Positions 43,138-50,863 of a stretch of 50,863 nucleotides of DNA are shown here, piece after piece (position 1 is the first letter of the stretch; every line of letters starts with the position of its first letter). Source of the DNA: Terrimonas_B sp041743125 (GTDB lineage Bacteria > Bacteroidota > Bacteroidia > Chitinophagales > Chitinophagaceae); NCBI GenBank assembly GCA_041743125.1, contig JBGTNK010000126.1, positions 1 to 50,863 on the forward strand. Reading direction: 5' to 3'. A program made the position numbers and the translations under genes. The notes below the pieces were generated by a model. That model ran no database searches. It was not told the DNA's origin and worked only from the letters and a program-made list of their open reading frames with translations.

Positions 43138-43156
43138 AAAATGCTAAAAATTTTAT

Positions 43157-43867
43157 TTATTGAAGAGGGATTTCCATCAGTAATAATTCTGATTCACTTT
43201 CTGCTTTTATGTCAACTTCACCGGCATCCGTAATTCCCAATGCATCCCGGCTGCTCAGCTTTTCCCCATTAATGCTAAGTTCCCCATCGATAACAAATGC
43301 ATAAATGCCATTCTTTTTATCTTTTAATTTATAAGTGGTGGAAAAATATCTATCCAGTCTGCCCAGGCTAAACCATGCTTTTTGGTGAATATTTAAACCT
43401 TCCTTTTCACCCATAGGGGAAACAATGGTCAGTAAATTATTTTTTGCTGCTTCAAGATCAAAGGTCTTTTGATCATACCGCGGTGAAACATTTTTATTAT
43501 CAGGAAATAGCCAAATCTGTAAAAGTTTCAGCGGCTCGTCCTGGTTTTTATTTCTTTCGGAATGCTGTATACCAGTACCGGCACTCATTACCTGCACTTC
43601 GCCTTTACTGATGATGCCTGTATTCCCCATACTGTCTTTGTGTTCCAATTGCCCGGATAAAGGAATAGTGATGATCTCCATATTATCATGAGGGTGCGTA
43701 CCAAAACCCATTCCACCCGCTATGGTATCATCATTTAAAACTCTCAATACTCCAAAATGAACTTTTTCGGGATCATGATAGCTTGCAAAACTGAAACTGT
43801 GCCATGCATTGAGCCAGCCATGATTGGCATGGCCTCTGTTACCTGCTTTGTGAATTACTTTTTTCAT
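43157..43867 (-). CDS. Pirin-like bicupin (YhhW type)
   Basis: This 236-residue protein is the shorter, YhhW-like type of pirin. The ligand set His58, His60 (GTHPHDNME), His102 and Glu104 (GIQHSERN) is intact. The first half carries NAWHSFSFASYHDPE, a family hallmark. E. coli YhhW oxidises quercetin, so a dioxygenase role is possible. The ATG at 43867 is used rather than a GTG nine bases upstream. It is 19 bases upstream of the other pirin gene, so two related proteins with full metal sites are probably made together. Confidence 0.92.
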   Translation of the reverse strand: MKKVIHKAGNRGHANHGWLNAWHSFSFASYHDPEKVHFGVLRVLNDDTIAGGMGFGTHPHDNMEIITIPLSGQLEHKDSMGNTGIISKGEVQVMSAGTGIQHSERNKNQDEPLKLLQIWLFPDNKNVSPRYDQKTFDLEAAKNNLLTIVSPMGEKEGLNIHQKAWFSLGRLDRYFSTTYKLKDKKNGIYAFVIDGELSINGEKLSSRDALGITDAGEVDIKAESESELLLMEIPLQ

Positions 43868-44016
43868 ATATCTCACTTTTTTTTTAATCTTATTAAATGT
43901 TTGCTGCCAGGGGGTACAGGGTGATGTTTTTAATAGCCGGGCAAATTAAATACAATAGCCGCAAATGAATTATTTAATTGCTCATTGACTCCGGCGCATT
44001 CCAGATGAATTTTAAA

Positions 44017-44583
44017 TCAAACCTCATTAACCTGGAATTTTTCTTTCACAACGTTTTCAGCAAGCCATAAAAACTCCGATAGAAAATTGTGAATATTATG
44101 CCCGAAACTTTCTTCCAGTAAATTTCCATCCTTGTCAAATTTTTTATCAACTCCGGGTACCACCAACATATAAGGAGAGGTGATTCCAAACAATGCCGGT
44201 ATTAAAAGCAGTAATTGTTGCGTTGCCCGGATACCACCCATGGCTCCAAGGGAGGCAGTTGCAATGCCAAATGGTTTATGATGTTGTTTGGGGAAGTGAT
44301 CCAATAAATTTTTCATAGCCGGAGAATAACTTCCATTATATTCCGGTGAAACTAATATAAAGGCATCGGCAGCAAATATTCTTTCACTTAAAGGTTTCCA
44401 GGGATCGGGTGTATTTTCAGGCGAAGTAAATACAGATTGCATAGGCGGAAGTTTCCATTCCCTCATATCAATCAATCCCACGTCATGATTTGTGCGTGTG
44501 GAAAAAAATTTTTCCAGGTGAAGGGCCAGTCGTCTTGTAACACTATTGGTGCGGGGACTTCCTGATATTATTTCAATTCTCAT
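44017..44583 (-). CDS. NADPH-dependent FMN reductase
   Basis: This 188-residue flavodoxin-like protein has the FMN-phosphate loop SGSPRTNSVTRRLA (7-20) and the second FMN motif LVSPEYNGSYSPAMKNLLDHF, which places it with the NADPH-dependent FMN reductases and azoreductase-like enzymes. It probably reduces flavins or quinones in the cytosol. It lies 149 bases upstream of the two pirin genes on the same strand; the gap has no clear terminator, so a shared redox-response role is possible but not shown. Confidence 0.9.
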   Translation of the reverse strand: MRIEIISGSPRTNSVTRRLALHLEKFFSTRTNHDVGLIDMREWKLPPMQSVFTSPENTPDPWKPLSERIFAADAFILVSPEYNGSYSPAMKNLLDHFPKQHHKPFGIATASLGAMGGIRATQQLLLLIPALFGITSPYMLVVPGVDKKFDKDGNLLEESFGHNIHNFLSEFLWLAENVVKEKFQVNEV

Positions 44584-44783
44584 TTATTATGTTTAAGTAT
44601 AAGGAAAGAAACCAATGTTGTAACATCAAAAATTAATCCGTTTATTTAAGACCCTACAATATTGACAGGTAATTCGTTGTTTTGTCAGACTACATTCAGA
44701 TATTATCAAATGGAAAAACAATTTGGCAGTTATTTACGAAAGTGAATTTGAAAGATTTAATTTCGAAACTATAAAGATAAACA

Positions 44784-45812
44784 ATGATAAATCGAAGAAA
44801 GTTCATCGCTTCATCTGTATTCGGTTCCGCCGCCGTTTTGTCATCTGACGTTCTAAATGGTTCCGGACCGTTAGAGGTTGTAAAAGATAAAGCGGTGGTG
44901 ATCTCCACCTGGGATGCCGGTTTGGAAGCTAACAAAGCTGCATGGAAAATCTTAGCGGCAGGAGGCAGAGCGTTGGATGCAGTAGAGCATGGAGTGATGG
45001 TAACAGAAGCTTCACAGAATTGTTGTGTCGGGTTAGGTGGTAATCCCGATCGGGATGGTTTCGTAACCCTGGATGCCTGCATTATGGATGAGAATTTTAA
45101 TTGCGGAAGTGTTGCCTTCCTGGAGCGGATAAAACATCCCATTTCCGTTGCAAGACGAGTGATGGAAAAAACCCCGCATGTAATGTTGGTGGGTGCAGGT
45201 GCTCAGCAATTTGCTATTGCTGAAGGTTTTCTTCTTGAAGAGCAAAAATTATCCCCTGATGCAAAGAAAGCATATGAAAAATGGTTGCAAAATTCCGAAT
45301 ATAAGCCCGTCATAAATATTGAGAATAAAGGTAACCATGGACCTTCAGCGCCAGCCTTTATTAATGGTGAATGGAACCATGATACCATTGGTATGGTGGC
45401 AATGGATGGAAAGGGAAATTTAAGTGGAAGTTGTACGACGAGCGGAATGGGTTTCAAAATGCGGGGTCGTATAGGAGATTCTCCAATTATTGGTGCTGGA
45501 TTGTTTGTTGACAATGAGGTAGGCGCTTGCACGGCTACCGGGCAGGGAGAAGATGTGATCCGCATTGCAGGATCTCATACAGTGGTGGAATTGATGCGCC
45601 AGGGACTGCACCCTGAAGCTGCTTGTAAAAAAGCCATAGAAAGAATTGTAAAAATAAAAAAAGATAAAGTAAAAGACATTCAGGTGGCTTTTATTGCAAT
45701 CAATAAAAAAGGAGAAACCGGTTCCTTTGCCATCCATAAAGGATTTAACTATGCTATTAAAAACAAAACAACTGAAAAATTGGTGGATGCAAAATCCTGG
45801 TTTAATTCCTGA
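44784..45812 (+). CDS. N4-(beta-N-acetylglucosaminyl)-L-asparaginase, Tat-exported
   Basis: This 342-residue Ntn-hydrolase cleaves the GlcNAc-asparagine bond of glycopeptides. The N-terminal NRRKFIASS is a twin-arginine (Tat) signal. The precursor is cut between Asp200 and Thr201 (NHD-TIGMVAMD), which exposes Thr201 as the nucleophile. AGGRALDAVEHGV (59-71), GNHGPSAPAF and GSCTTSGMGFKMRGRIGDSP are further family motifs. Its export fits processing of host or environmental glycopeptides. No PNGase F-like gene is seen in the window. It is divergent from the FMN reductase gene and followed 94 bases later by cutC. Confidence 0.94.
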   Translation: MINRRKFIASSVFGSAAVLSSDVLNGSGPLEVVKDKAVVISTWDAGLEANKAAWKILAAGGRALDAVEHGVMVTEASQNCCVGLGGNPDRDGFVTLDACIMDENFNCGSVAFLERIKHPISVARRVMEKTPHVMLVGAGAQQFAIAEGFLLEEQKLSPDAKKAYEKWLQNSEYKPVINIENKGNHGPSAPAFINGEWNHDTIGMVAMDGKGNLSGSCTTSGMGFKMRGRIGDSPIIGAGLFVDNEVGACTATGQGEDVIRIAGSHTVVELMRQGLHPEAACKKAIERIVKIKKDKVKDIQVAFIAINKKGETGSFAIHKGFNYAIKNKTTEKLVDAKSWFNS

Positions 45813-45906
45813 TCAGGGAATTAATAATATTTCTATGAACAAGCAAAGAGTTTTATGCAAATTCATTTTAGCTGTCATTAAATTTTACTTAATCTTTTAT
45901 TTCTAA

Positions 45907-46635
45907 ATGAAATTTATCCTTGAAATAGCTACTTCTGATTTTATCACAACGCAATCAGCTGTAGAGGGTGGTGCGGACAGGATAGAATTATGTGCCAATC
46001 TGGGTGAGGGTGGAACGACTCCTTCCTACGGCCACATTAAAAAATGCAGGGAGGCTTTTGATGTTCCAATCTATCCGATTATCCGGCCAAGGGGAGGAGA
46101 CTTTTTATTTACTAAGGATGAATTTGATATTATGTTGCATGATGTAAAAATATGTAAGCAACTAGGATGCGACGGAATTGTTATTGGATTGCTTAACAGC
46201 AACGGAAGTATAGATATAAAAAGAACAGGGCTTTTGATTGAGGAAGCTTATCCTTTAGCAATTACATTTCATCGGGCATTTGATCGCTGCAGTGATCCGT
46301 TTGAAGCCTTGGAACAATTAATTGAAGCCGGGTGTGAAAGAATTTTGACATCAGGCCAAAAGAACACAGCGCCTGAAGGAATGGATTTAATTGCTTTATT
46401 AAACAGGCAGGCAGATGACAGGATTATCATTATGCCCGGTAGCGGAGTAAGAAAGGAAAATATTAAAATGCTGGCCCAGCAAACGGGTTGTATCGAATTT
46501 CATTCTTCCCTCCGCAGTAAAACCAAAAGTGGTATGGAATATATTCACCCGGCATTCGACGGTTCGGAAGAAAGTTATCTAAACAACCACATCGATCCCA
46601 TTGAAGTGACCGCCTTACGAGCTGCATTTCATTAA
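45907..46635 (+). CDS. cutC: CutC family protein
   Basis: This 242-residue protein is the TIM-barrel CutC family: EIATSDFITTQSAVEGGADRIELC (partial), PIYPIIRPRGGDF, DGIVIGLLNSNGSID, ITFHRAFD and RILTSGQKNTAPEG, all at the usual spacing. CutC was first linked to copper homeostasis, but its biochemical role is uncertain. It is on the same strand as the glycosylasparaginase gene with 94 bases between them. A short 23-codon reading frame ends directly at the cutC ATG; it is listed among the rejected items. Confidence 0.93.
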   Translation: MKFILEIATSDFITTQSAVEGGADRIELCANLGEGGTTPSYGHIKKCREAFDVPIYPIIRPRGGDFLFTKDEFDIMLHDVKICKQLGCDGIVIGLLNSNGSIDIKRTGLLIEEAYPLAITFHRAFDRCSDPFEALEQLIEAGCERILTSGQKNTAPEGMDLIALLNRQADDRIIIMPGSGVRKENIKMLAQQTGCIEFHSSLRSKTKSGMEYIHPAFDGSEESYLNNHIDPIEVTALRAAFH

Positions 46636-46745
46636 AAACAGAAGCTGTTGCCAGGTTCATAAAAATAACCTGCGGGGATATCTTTGGTAAACGGTTTTTC
46701 AATTTATTCGAAGGATAAGTGAATGTCATTCTGTATTGGGCAATA

Positions 46746-47006
46746 TTAATCCACAGCTCCATTCCCCAATTTTGATTTGTGCCTTTGCCGGCGAGAAAGG
46801 TCGGCCTTTACCTTGTGAATGACGGCGCTGCCAAGAAAAAGGAGACCTGAATTTATAAAAACAGAACAGATTACTGCACGGAGAACCCAACTCAATTTAA
46901 CCTCAACATTATCTGCAAAAAAAATAATGGCAGTAACACCAATTGTAGTAAGAATAAAACCAATCTGTATATAATAAATAAACTTTTTTTCGTGTTTATT
47001 GTTCAT
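46746..47006 (-). CDS. Small membrane protein, unknown function
   Basis: I do not recognise this 86-residue protein. It has two predicted membrane helices (about 12-30 and 43-65) with a charged, Arg/Lys-rich tail (SRRQRHKSK). The ATG at 47006 gives the first helix a short polar lead (MNNKHEKK), which looks more natural than the upstream start at 47057. It is divergent from the peroxiredoxin gene and has no evident partner. Confidence 0.62.
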   Translation of the reverse strand: MNNKHEKKFIYYIQIGFILTTIGVTAIIFFADNVEVKLSWVLRAVICSVFINSGLLFLGSAVIHKVKADLSRRQRHKSKLGNGAVD

Positions 47007-47078
47007 GGGATGGTTAGTTTGGTTGCAAACCTTGATAAAAATAAGTGAAAATTGCATTTGTTAATACTTTGACCATCA

Positions 47079-47109
47079 TTTGTATTTTATCGGGATAGAT
47101 TTAGTTTTA
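47079..47109 (+). promoter_or_regulatory. Promoter of the peroxiredoxin gene
   Basis: TTTG (47079-47082) and TAGTTTTA (47102-47109, seven of eight positions) are separated by 19 bases, the spacing typical of Bacteroidota promoters, 18 bases before the ATG. Confidence 0.6.
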
Positions 47110-47127
47110 CTTTCTTAATAAGCATTA

Positions 47128-47712
47128 ATGAAAAAACCAAGCATATTATTTTTGTTACTGATGGCGGGGCATTTTCTTTTTGCCCAGGAAGCGCCGGAGG
47201 GTTTATTTCTAAATTCAAAGGCTCCTGATTTTAAAGCCAAAGATCAAAATGGAAAAGATATACGGCTCAAAGAACTATTGAAAAAAGGAAAAGTAGTATT
47301 GGTTTTTTACCGGGGAGAATGGTGTCCCTATTGCAATAAAAATCTGCAAAAACTGGAAGATTCACTTCAATTCATTATTGACAAAGGCGCCACTTTAATA
47401 GCTGTTTCACCGGAGAAACCGGAAAGTGTTGCCAGGACCATAGAAAAAACCAAAGCGAAATATTCCATTCTTCATGATGAGGGTTTGAAGATCATGAAAG
47501 CCTATGAGGTGGATTTTGAAATTCCAGAGAATACACTGAAACGATACCGTAATGGCGGAATTAAAATTGATGAAATCAATGGTAAGAATGGGAATTACCT
47601 GCCAGTGCCGGCTACCTATATTATTGATAAAGATTCAAACATCAGCTACCGGTTTTTTAACCAGGATTATAAAAAAAGACCTTCAGTAAGAGAAATATTG
47701 AATCATTTATAG
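47128..47712 (+). CDS. Exported peroxiredoxin (AhpC/TSA family)
   Basis: This 194-residue protein has a signal peptide (MKKPSILFLLLMAGHFLFAQ) and an AhpC/TSA domain. RGEWCPYCNKNL holds Cys66 and Cys69. Residue 66 is the likely peroxidatic Cys and the pair resembles the atypical two-Cys or BCP-like CPxC pattern. LKELLKKGKVVLVFYRGEW and the later VPATYIIDKDSNI complete the thioredoxin-like fold. It should reduce peroxides in the periplasm or cell envelope. A promoter with both elements at the normal spacing lies just upstream, so it is probably monocistronic. Confidence 0.9.
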   Translation: MKKPSILFLLLMAGHFLFAQEAPEGLFLNSKAPDFKAKDQNGKDIRLKELLKKGKVVLVFYRGEWCPYCNKNLQKLEDSLQFIIDKGATLIAVSPEKPESVARTIEKTKAKYSILHDEGLKIMKAYEVDFEIPENTLKRYRNGGIKIDEINGKNGNYLPVPATYIIDKDSNISYRFFNQDYKKRPSVREILNHL

Positions 47713-47787
47713 ATTTCAATTTTGTTGATATATTGAAGTGAAGTGCAACTTTTCAAAACGCTTTAACTTTTATTGCTCATTAGAGTA

Positions 47788-48809
47788 TTAATTTTTCCAA
47801 ACCACCCGTCCGATTTTTCCATCATTCCCGGCTAAAAATACGGCCGTTCCAATTCTTGCAATGCGGCAAACGTGGAAGCCTTCCTTACTGATCCATTTCC
47901 AGTTTTTACCACCGTCGTCTGAATAATCGATGCCATTTAATCCGCAAGCCAGTATATCTTTCTTTGATAAATATTCTACAGAACTTCGGTATCCATGCGG
48001 AGGGGTTTGCGGAGCCAGCCATGTTTTTCCGGAATTATTAGTGTAGAAACAATTATTTTCCGTCGAAGAATCTTTATTAAAATCGCCACCAATGATTATC
48101 ATCCTTTGTCCTGGTTTTTTGGGAATTCCATCATCAAATATGTCGATTGCATTGGCTCCTGTGCTTTGGGTTCCTTGTATTATTGGCAGATCAATAGCAG
48201 AATGTTGGGTAATCAATCTCGACCGTAGTCCTCCGCTAACTATAAAATATTCATCATTTGCAAATAACCTTACATTACTACCGCTAGCTGCAAAAAATGC
48301 TTCGCCCTTTTCAGCTTTCACCGGGCTATCAATTTCTTTCCAGGTATTTCCGCTGTTGTCAGTAATTGCTATGAAGATTTTTCCATCGATGGGGTCCCCG
48401 ATCATTATCCCCAATTGGTTATTCGCAAAATCCATTGCATCCAGGAACATTCCCTTTCTTTTATTTTCTACACTACCCGCCAGCTATCACCACCATCATT
48501 TGTTTTTAATACGTAGGCCGGCTCACCAATACCTATGATTAGAGCGGTATTGGCATTGAATGCTTCAATATCACGAAAATCGGTTTTTTCAAATCCATTA
48601 ACGGTCATCCATTTCCAGTTCTTTCCACCGTTGGTGCTTTTCCCTACTGTACCATTGGTTCCGCTCACCCATATGATATGATCATTGACTACACTCAATC
48701 CCCGGAGACTGGAATTGGTTCCGCTTGTCATAATATCTACCATGGGTGTTTGGGCCGAAAGAACCACTATGGCAAGTGAAATAATTATTGAAAAAACAAT
48801 TTTTTTCAT
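47788..48809 (-). pseudogene. Exported YCF48-like (photosystem II stability factor-like) protein, split by a one-base frameshift
   Basis: Two minus-strand reading frames form one gene. The first (48809 to a TAG ending at 48468, 113 codons) has a signal peptide (ending VLSAQ) and YCF48-like repeats: STNGGKNWKWMTVNGFEKTDFRDIEAF and KTNDGGDSWRVV. It stops just before the second frame (to 47788), which continues with YSDDGGKNWKWISKEGFHVC. One base is missing: reading through as ...VVY-ENKRKGMFLDAM, rather than VV-stop, gives a normal protein of about 340 residues. The repeats suggest a beta-propeller. The second frame from its internal ATG would lack the export signal. This is a disrupted gene or an assembly error. 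Confidence 0.85.
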
Positions 48810-48923
48810 TTTAGTTGATTATGGCTGGCAAGATATAGGCTTCATACGGGTTTTCATAACCTGGCAACACTATAACGGGTAAGGAAAAATACCTATTTTT
48901 GAAAGATCAATCATACCTTTTTT

Positions 48924-50288
48924 ATGAAAAAACTTTTTTTGTTCTTCCTACCCTTATCTTTTATTTTATTCCTAATCTCCTGCCAGAAAGAATTAAGTGT
49001 TGAATTAAACGGAAGCGATTCCAGGGGGTCATTACAAAGCAATGGAACGGGTGAATGTTTACCTAAGACAGTCCAGGGAATTTACAAAGCGGGTACAGCA
49101 CTGGTGGCTACTGAAAATTACATAGATGTACAGGTAAATATATCAACCATTGGTAATTATCGCATATTTTCTGATACGGTTAATGGCATATCCTTTTTAG
49201 GACGGGGTTCGTTTACCGCGGCCGGATTGAATACGATCAGATTAAATGGTACGGGTACACCGGTAAACGGAGGCATAAATAATTTTATCATAAGATATGA
49301 TACATCCCGTTGTACTATTCCCATTAATATTGTTGGCAGTAATTCAACAGAAGCACAATTTACTTTGCTTGGGGCGCCAAATAGCTGCTTGAATTATGTG
49401 CTGAACGGAGTTTATAAAGTGGGTGTTCCGCTAACAACGGCGAACACGGTGATCATTAATGTTAATGTTACTGCATTAGGTACTTATTCCCTGACCACAC
49501 CTCCTAGTAATGGTATGACATTTACAGGGGCAGGTTCATTTTCAAGCTTAGGGCAGCAAATTGTTACGCTTACAGCAACAGGAACTCCGGGTATTGCAGG
49601 CAGTACTAATATACCGGTAACAGTGGGTACTTCCGTATGTGGATTTGAAGTGGTAGTAACCAGTACCGTTGATTATTTTCCCCGAACGGAAGGAAGCAAC
49701 TGGAGTTATCAATACGATGGAAATCCCAATGATTCTTTGTTTGTAAGGGCTAAACCGGGTACTGTTGCTTTTGCCGGGAATATCTATACCGTATTTGAAG
49801 CGCAGGAAGATGCAGTGACCGGTTTGTACGATTTGGGATATTACAGACGGGAGGGAGGTGATTACCATACCTATGAAGACCTGGGAAATTATTTTGGATT
49901 AGACAGTTCATCATTCCAGGATTATATATTCTTAAAGGATGATGTGGCACTTAATGCAAACTGGCTAACAGCGCCCATAAACGGAACCGTGACCGATACC
50001 AGTGGAACTACATATCCTGTTTCTGTTCGCATTCAATTTACCATAGAACAAAAGGATGTGACAGTAACAGTGGGCGGCACCAGTTATCCAAATACCATAG
50101 TGGTAGTAGAAAAATACCAGGTTTTTGATGGTGCCAATTGGGTGGAAGCAACCGCACTAATCGGTTACGTAAAGAAATATTATGCCCGCGGTGTTGGTTT
50201 GATCAAATTGGAATATTATTACCAGGATGGTAATCCAAATCCACCGGTTGATTACGTACAGGATATCCGGCGTTACCAGGTTTTTTAA
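48924..50288 (+). CDS. Lipoprotein with two Cys-bounded repeat modules, unknown function
   Basis: I do not recognise this 454-residue protein. It has a lipoprotein signal with LISC ending at Cys20. Residues 45-130 and 155-239 are two related modules of about 85 residues, each starting and ending with Cys and each with NG-x-YK-x-G (51-56 and 161-167) near the start and a GSFSS or GSFTA loop near the middle. The remaining 200 residues (from about 250) are beta-rich (YFPRTEGSNWSYQYDG, DYHTYEDLGNYFG). The whole looks like an extended surface protein. It lies at the divergent start of the YCF48-like gene and is followed by a hairpin terminator. Confidence 0.8.
   Translation: MKKLFLFFLPLSFILFLISCQKELSVELNGSDSRGSLQSNGTGECLPKTVQGIYKAGTALVATENYIDVQVNISTIGNYRIFSDTVNGISFLGRGSFTAAGLNTIRLNGTGTPVNGGINNFIIRYDTSRCTIPINIVGSNSTEAQFTLLGAPNSCLNYVLNGVYKVGVPLTTANTVIINVNVTALGTYSLTTPPSNGMTFTGAGSFSSLGQQIVTLTATGTPGIAGSTNIPVTVGTSVCGFEVVVTSTVDYFPRTEGSNWSYQYDGNPNDSLFVRAKPGTVAFAGNIYTVFEAQEDAVTGLYDLGYYRREGGDYHTYEDLGNYFGLDSSSFQDYIFLKDDVALNANWLTAPINGTVTDTSGTTYPVSVRIQFTIEQKDVTVTVGGTSYPNTIVVVEKYQVFDGANWVEATALIGYVKKYYARGVGLIKLEYYYQDGNPNPPVDYVQDIRRYQVF
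49056..49640 (+). repeat. Duplicated Cys-bounded module within the lipoprotein
   Basis: Residues 45-130 and 155-239 share spacing (85 and 84 residues between the boundary Cys) and aligned motifs, including (N)G-x-YK-x-G, a TIG/ALG turn, NG-x-S/T-F and TGTP. The copies are too diverged to be recent. Confidence 0.75.
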
Positions 50289-50306
50289 TAATGAGAAAAA
50301 TGTTTT

Positions 50307-50352
50307 AATAGCAGCAAGTGATTATAAATCATAATAACTGGCTGCTATTTAT
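50307..50352 (+). terminator. Probable terminator after the lipoprotein gene
   Basis: AATAGCAGC (50307-50315) pairs with GCTGCTATT (50341-50349) around an A/T-rich 25-base loop and is followed by TATTTATT, 19 bases past the stop. Confidence 0.6.
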
Positions 50353-50535
50353 TTATTAATTGCTTTTAAATTTAGGGCATCTCTAATAACCCGATTTTTG
50401 CTATAGATTTTTTATCGGTTAATTTTTGATGCTATTTGGTTTGATAATTTTGATTGTCTACGTCGATTTCGGAGTACTTGTATCCCGATTTTTATTTTGA
50501 ACCTTCGTTTCAATTAATAGATTGGTTGTTTTCCT

Positions 50536-50863
50536 TTAACTTCTTACTTCTACTTTCAGTTGAACCAGCCTGAACAGGTTATAGGTCAGGTTCATTAACC
50601 CGATAGCGGCCTGGTTTCTTACAAAGTTTCTGTAGTGCAAGTACATTTCATTCATGCTATTGGTCATGAAGCCAAAAATATGTTCTACCCGGGCCCTTAT
50701 TTTTGATTTCTTTCTATTTCGCTGTTGTTGCCGTTTGGTGAGCGGATTACCCCGGTAACCTTTTTCATGGATACAGCTCTCAATATTTTTACTGCGGCAT
50801 ATTTGTTCTATGGCTTCACTGCGATAAGCACTGTCAGCATGAACAGGCTGGCCGCTATCTTCT
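50536..50863 (-). mobile_element. IS5-type transposase, C-terminal part (cut by window edge)
   Basis: The minus strand from 50862 to the stop at 50536 encodes the last 108 residues of a transposase; the rest lies past the right edge. Visible motifs: PVHADSAYRSEAI, the region of the second catalytic Asp; EKGYRGNPLTKRQ; and RARVEHIFGFM, holding the last catalytic Glu of the DDE set, as in IS5-group elements. The reading frame is intact to its stop, so the gene may be whole. A candidate left end of the element is GGGCATCTCTAATAACCCG at 50375-50393, but the other end is outside the window and it cannot be confirmed. It is the only mobile gene in the window. Confidence 0.85.

Noticed and set aside
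45836..45906. 23-codon reading frame whose stop directly precedes the cutC ATG
   Set aside because: It is hydrophobic and AT-rich with no promoter of its own; a chance reading frame is more likely than a leader peptide.

Overview
The window looks like a chromosomal segment of a Bacteroidota bacterium, most likely a member of the Chitinophagales/Chitinophagaceae. The evidence is the gene families (type III and eukaryote-like type II glutamine synthetases side by side, futalosine-pathway MqnE, short-form AMP nucleosidase, DPP-IV, an alpha-oxoamine synthase, DUF4838, HU/SPOR-type proteins), the near absence of Shine-Dalgarno sequences, and repeated matches to the Bacteroidota promoter element TAnnTTTG. 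No rRNA, tRNA, CRISPR array or prophage was seen. Apart from a transposase cut by the right edge, this reads as core and housekeeping chromosome with a few accessory pieces.

Left part (1-12.5 kb): a two-component pair (a PAS-rich NarL-type kinase with an unusual repeated helix, and its response regulator cut by the left edge); an HU/SPOR-like envelope protein; a small membrane protein; an FKBP lipoprotein and an L-serine dehydratase, both with TTG starts; a CBS-pair protein; a secreted DUF4838 protein; then MqnE (menaquinone), a NupG-type nucleoside symporter and UbiX (prenylated FMN), which may cooperate in futalosine-route menaquinone synthesis. A 520-base gap before the next gene holds an orphan terminator, possibly of a small RNA.

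Middle (12.5-31 kb): mostly minus-strand genes. They are DPP-IV, an alpha-oxoamine synthase probably for sphingo- or sulfonolipids, queA behind a long and apparently structured leader, a fused two-NBD peptide-type ABC ATPase with a small lipoprotein-like partner, AMP nucleosidase, a stand-alone HsdR_N-like protein with an apparently leaderless promoter, cysE-cysM, pdxJ, a SET-domain protein, a DUF2452 protein, malate dehydrogenase and a thioredoxin-like protein. Then come plus-strand efp (arginine-type loop), accB-accC and a secreted PPP-like phosphatase.

Right part (31-50.9 kb): glnN and glnA in tandem, a HAD phosphatase with a DxY motif, a two-gene unit (APH-like kinase plus polytopic membrane protein), purL, a fasciclin lipoprotein, proC, two pirins with an FMN reductase, a Tat-exported glycosylasparaginase, cutC, a small membrane protein, an exported peroxiredoxin, a YCF48-like exported protein broken by a one-base frameshift, a lipoprotein with a duplicated Cys-bounded module, and the IS5-type transposase end.

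The observations most worth a second look are the arginine-type EF-P in a Bacteroidota, the eight-copy 22-residue helix in the sensor kinase, the queA leader, the orphan small-RNA-like unit near 12.4 kb and the frameshifted gene. I did not find a clearly new defence or biosynthetic system. All calls come from reading the sequence; no database search was run.
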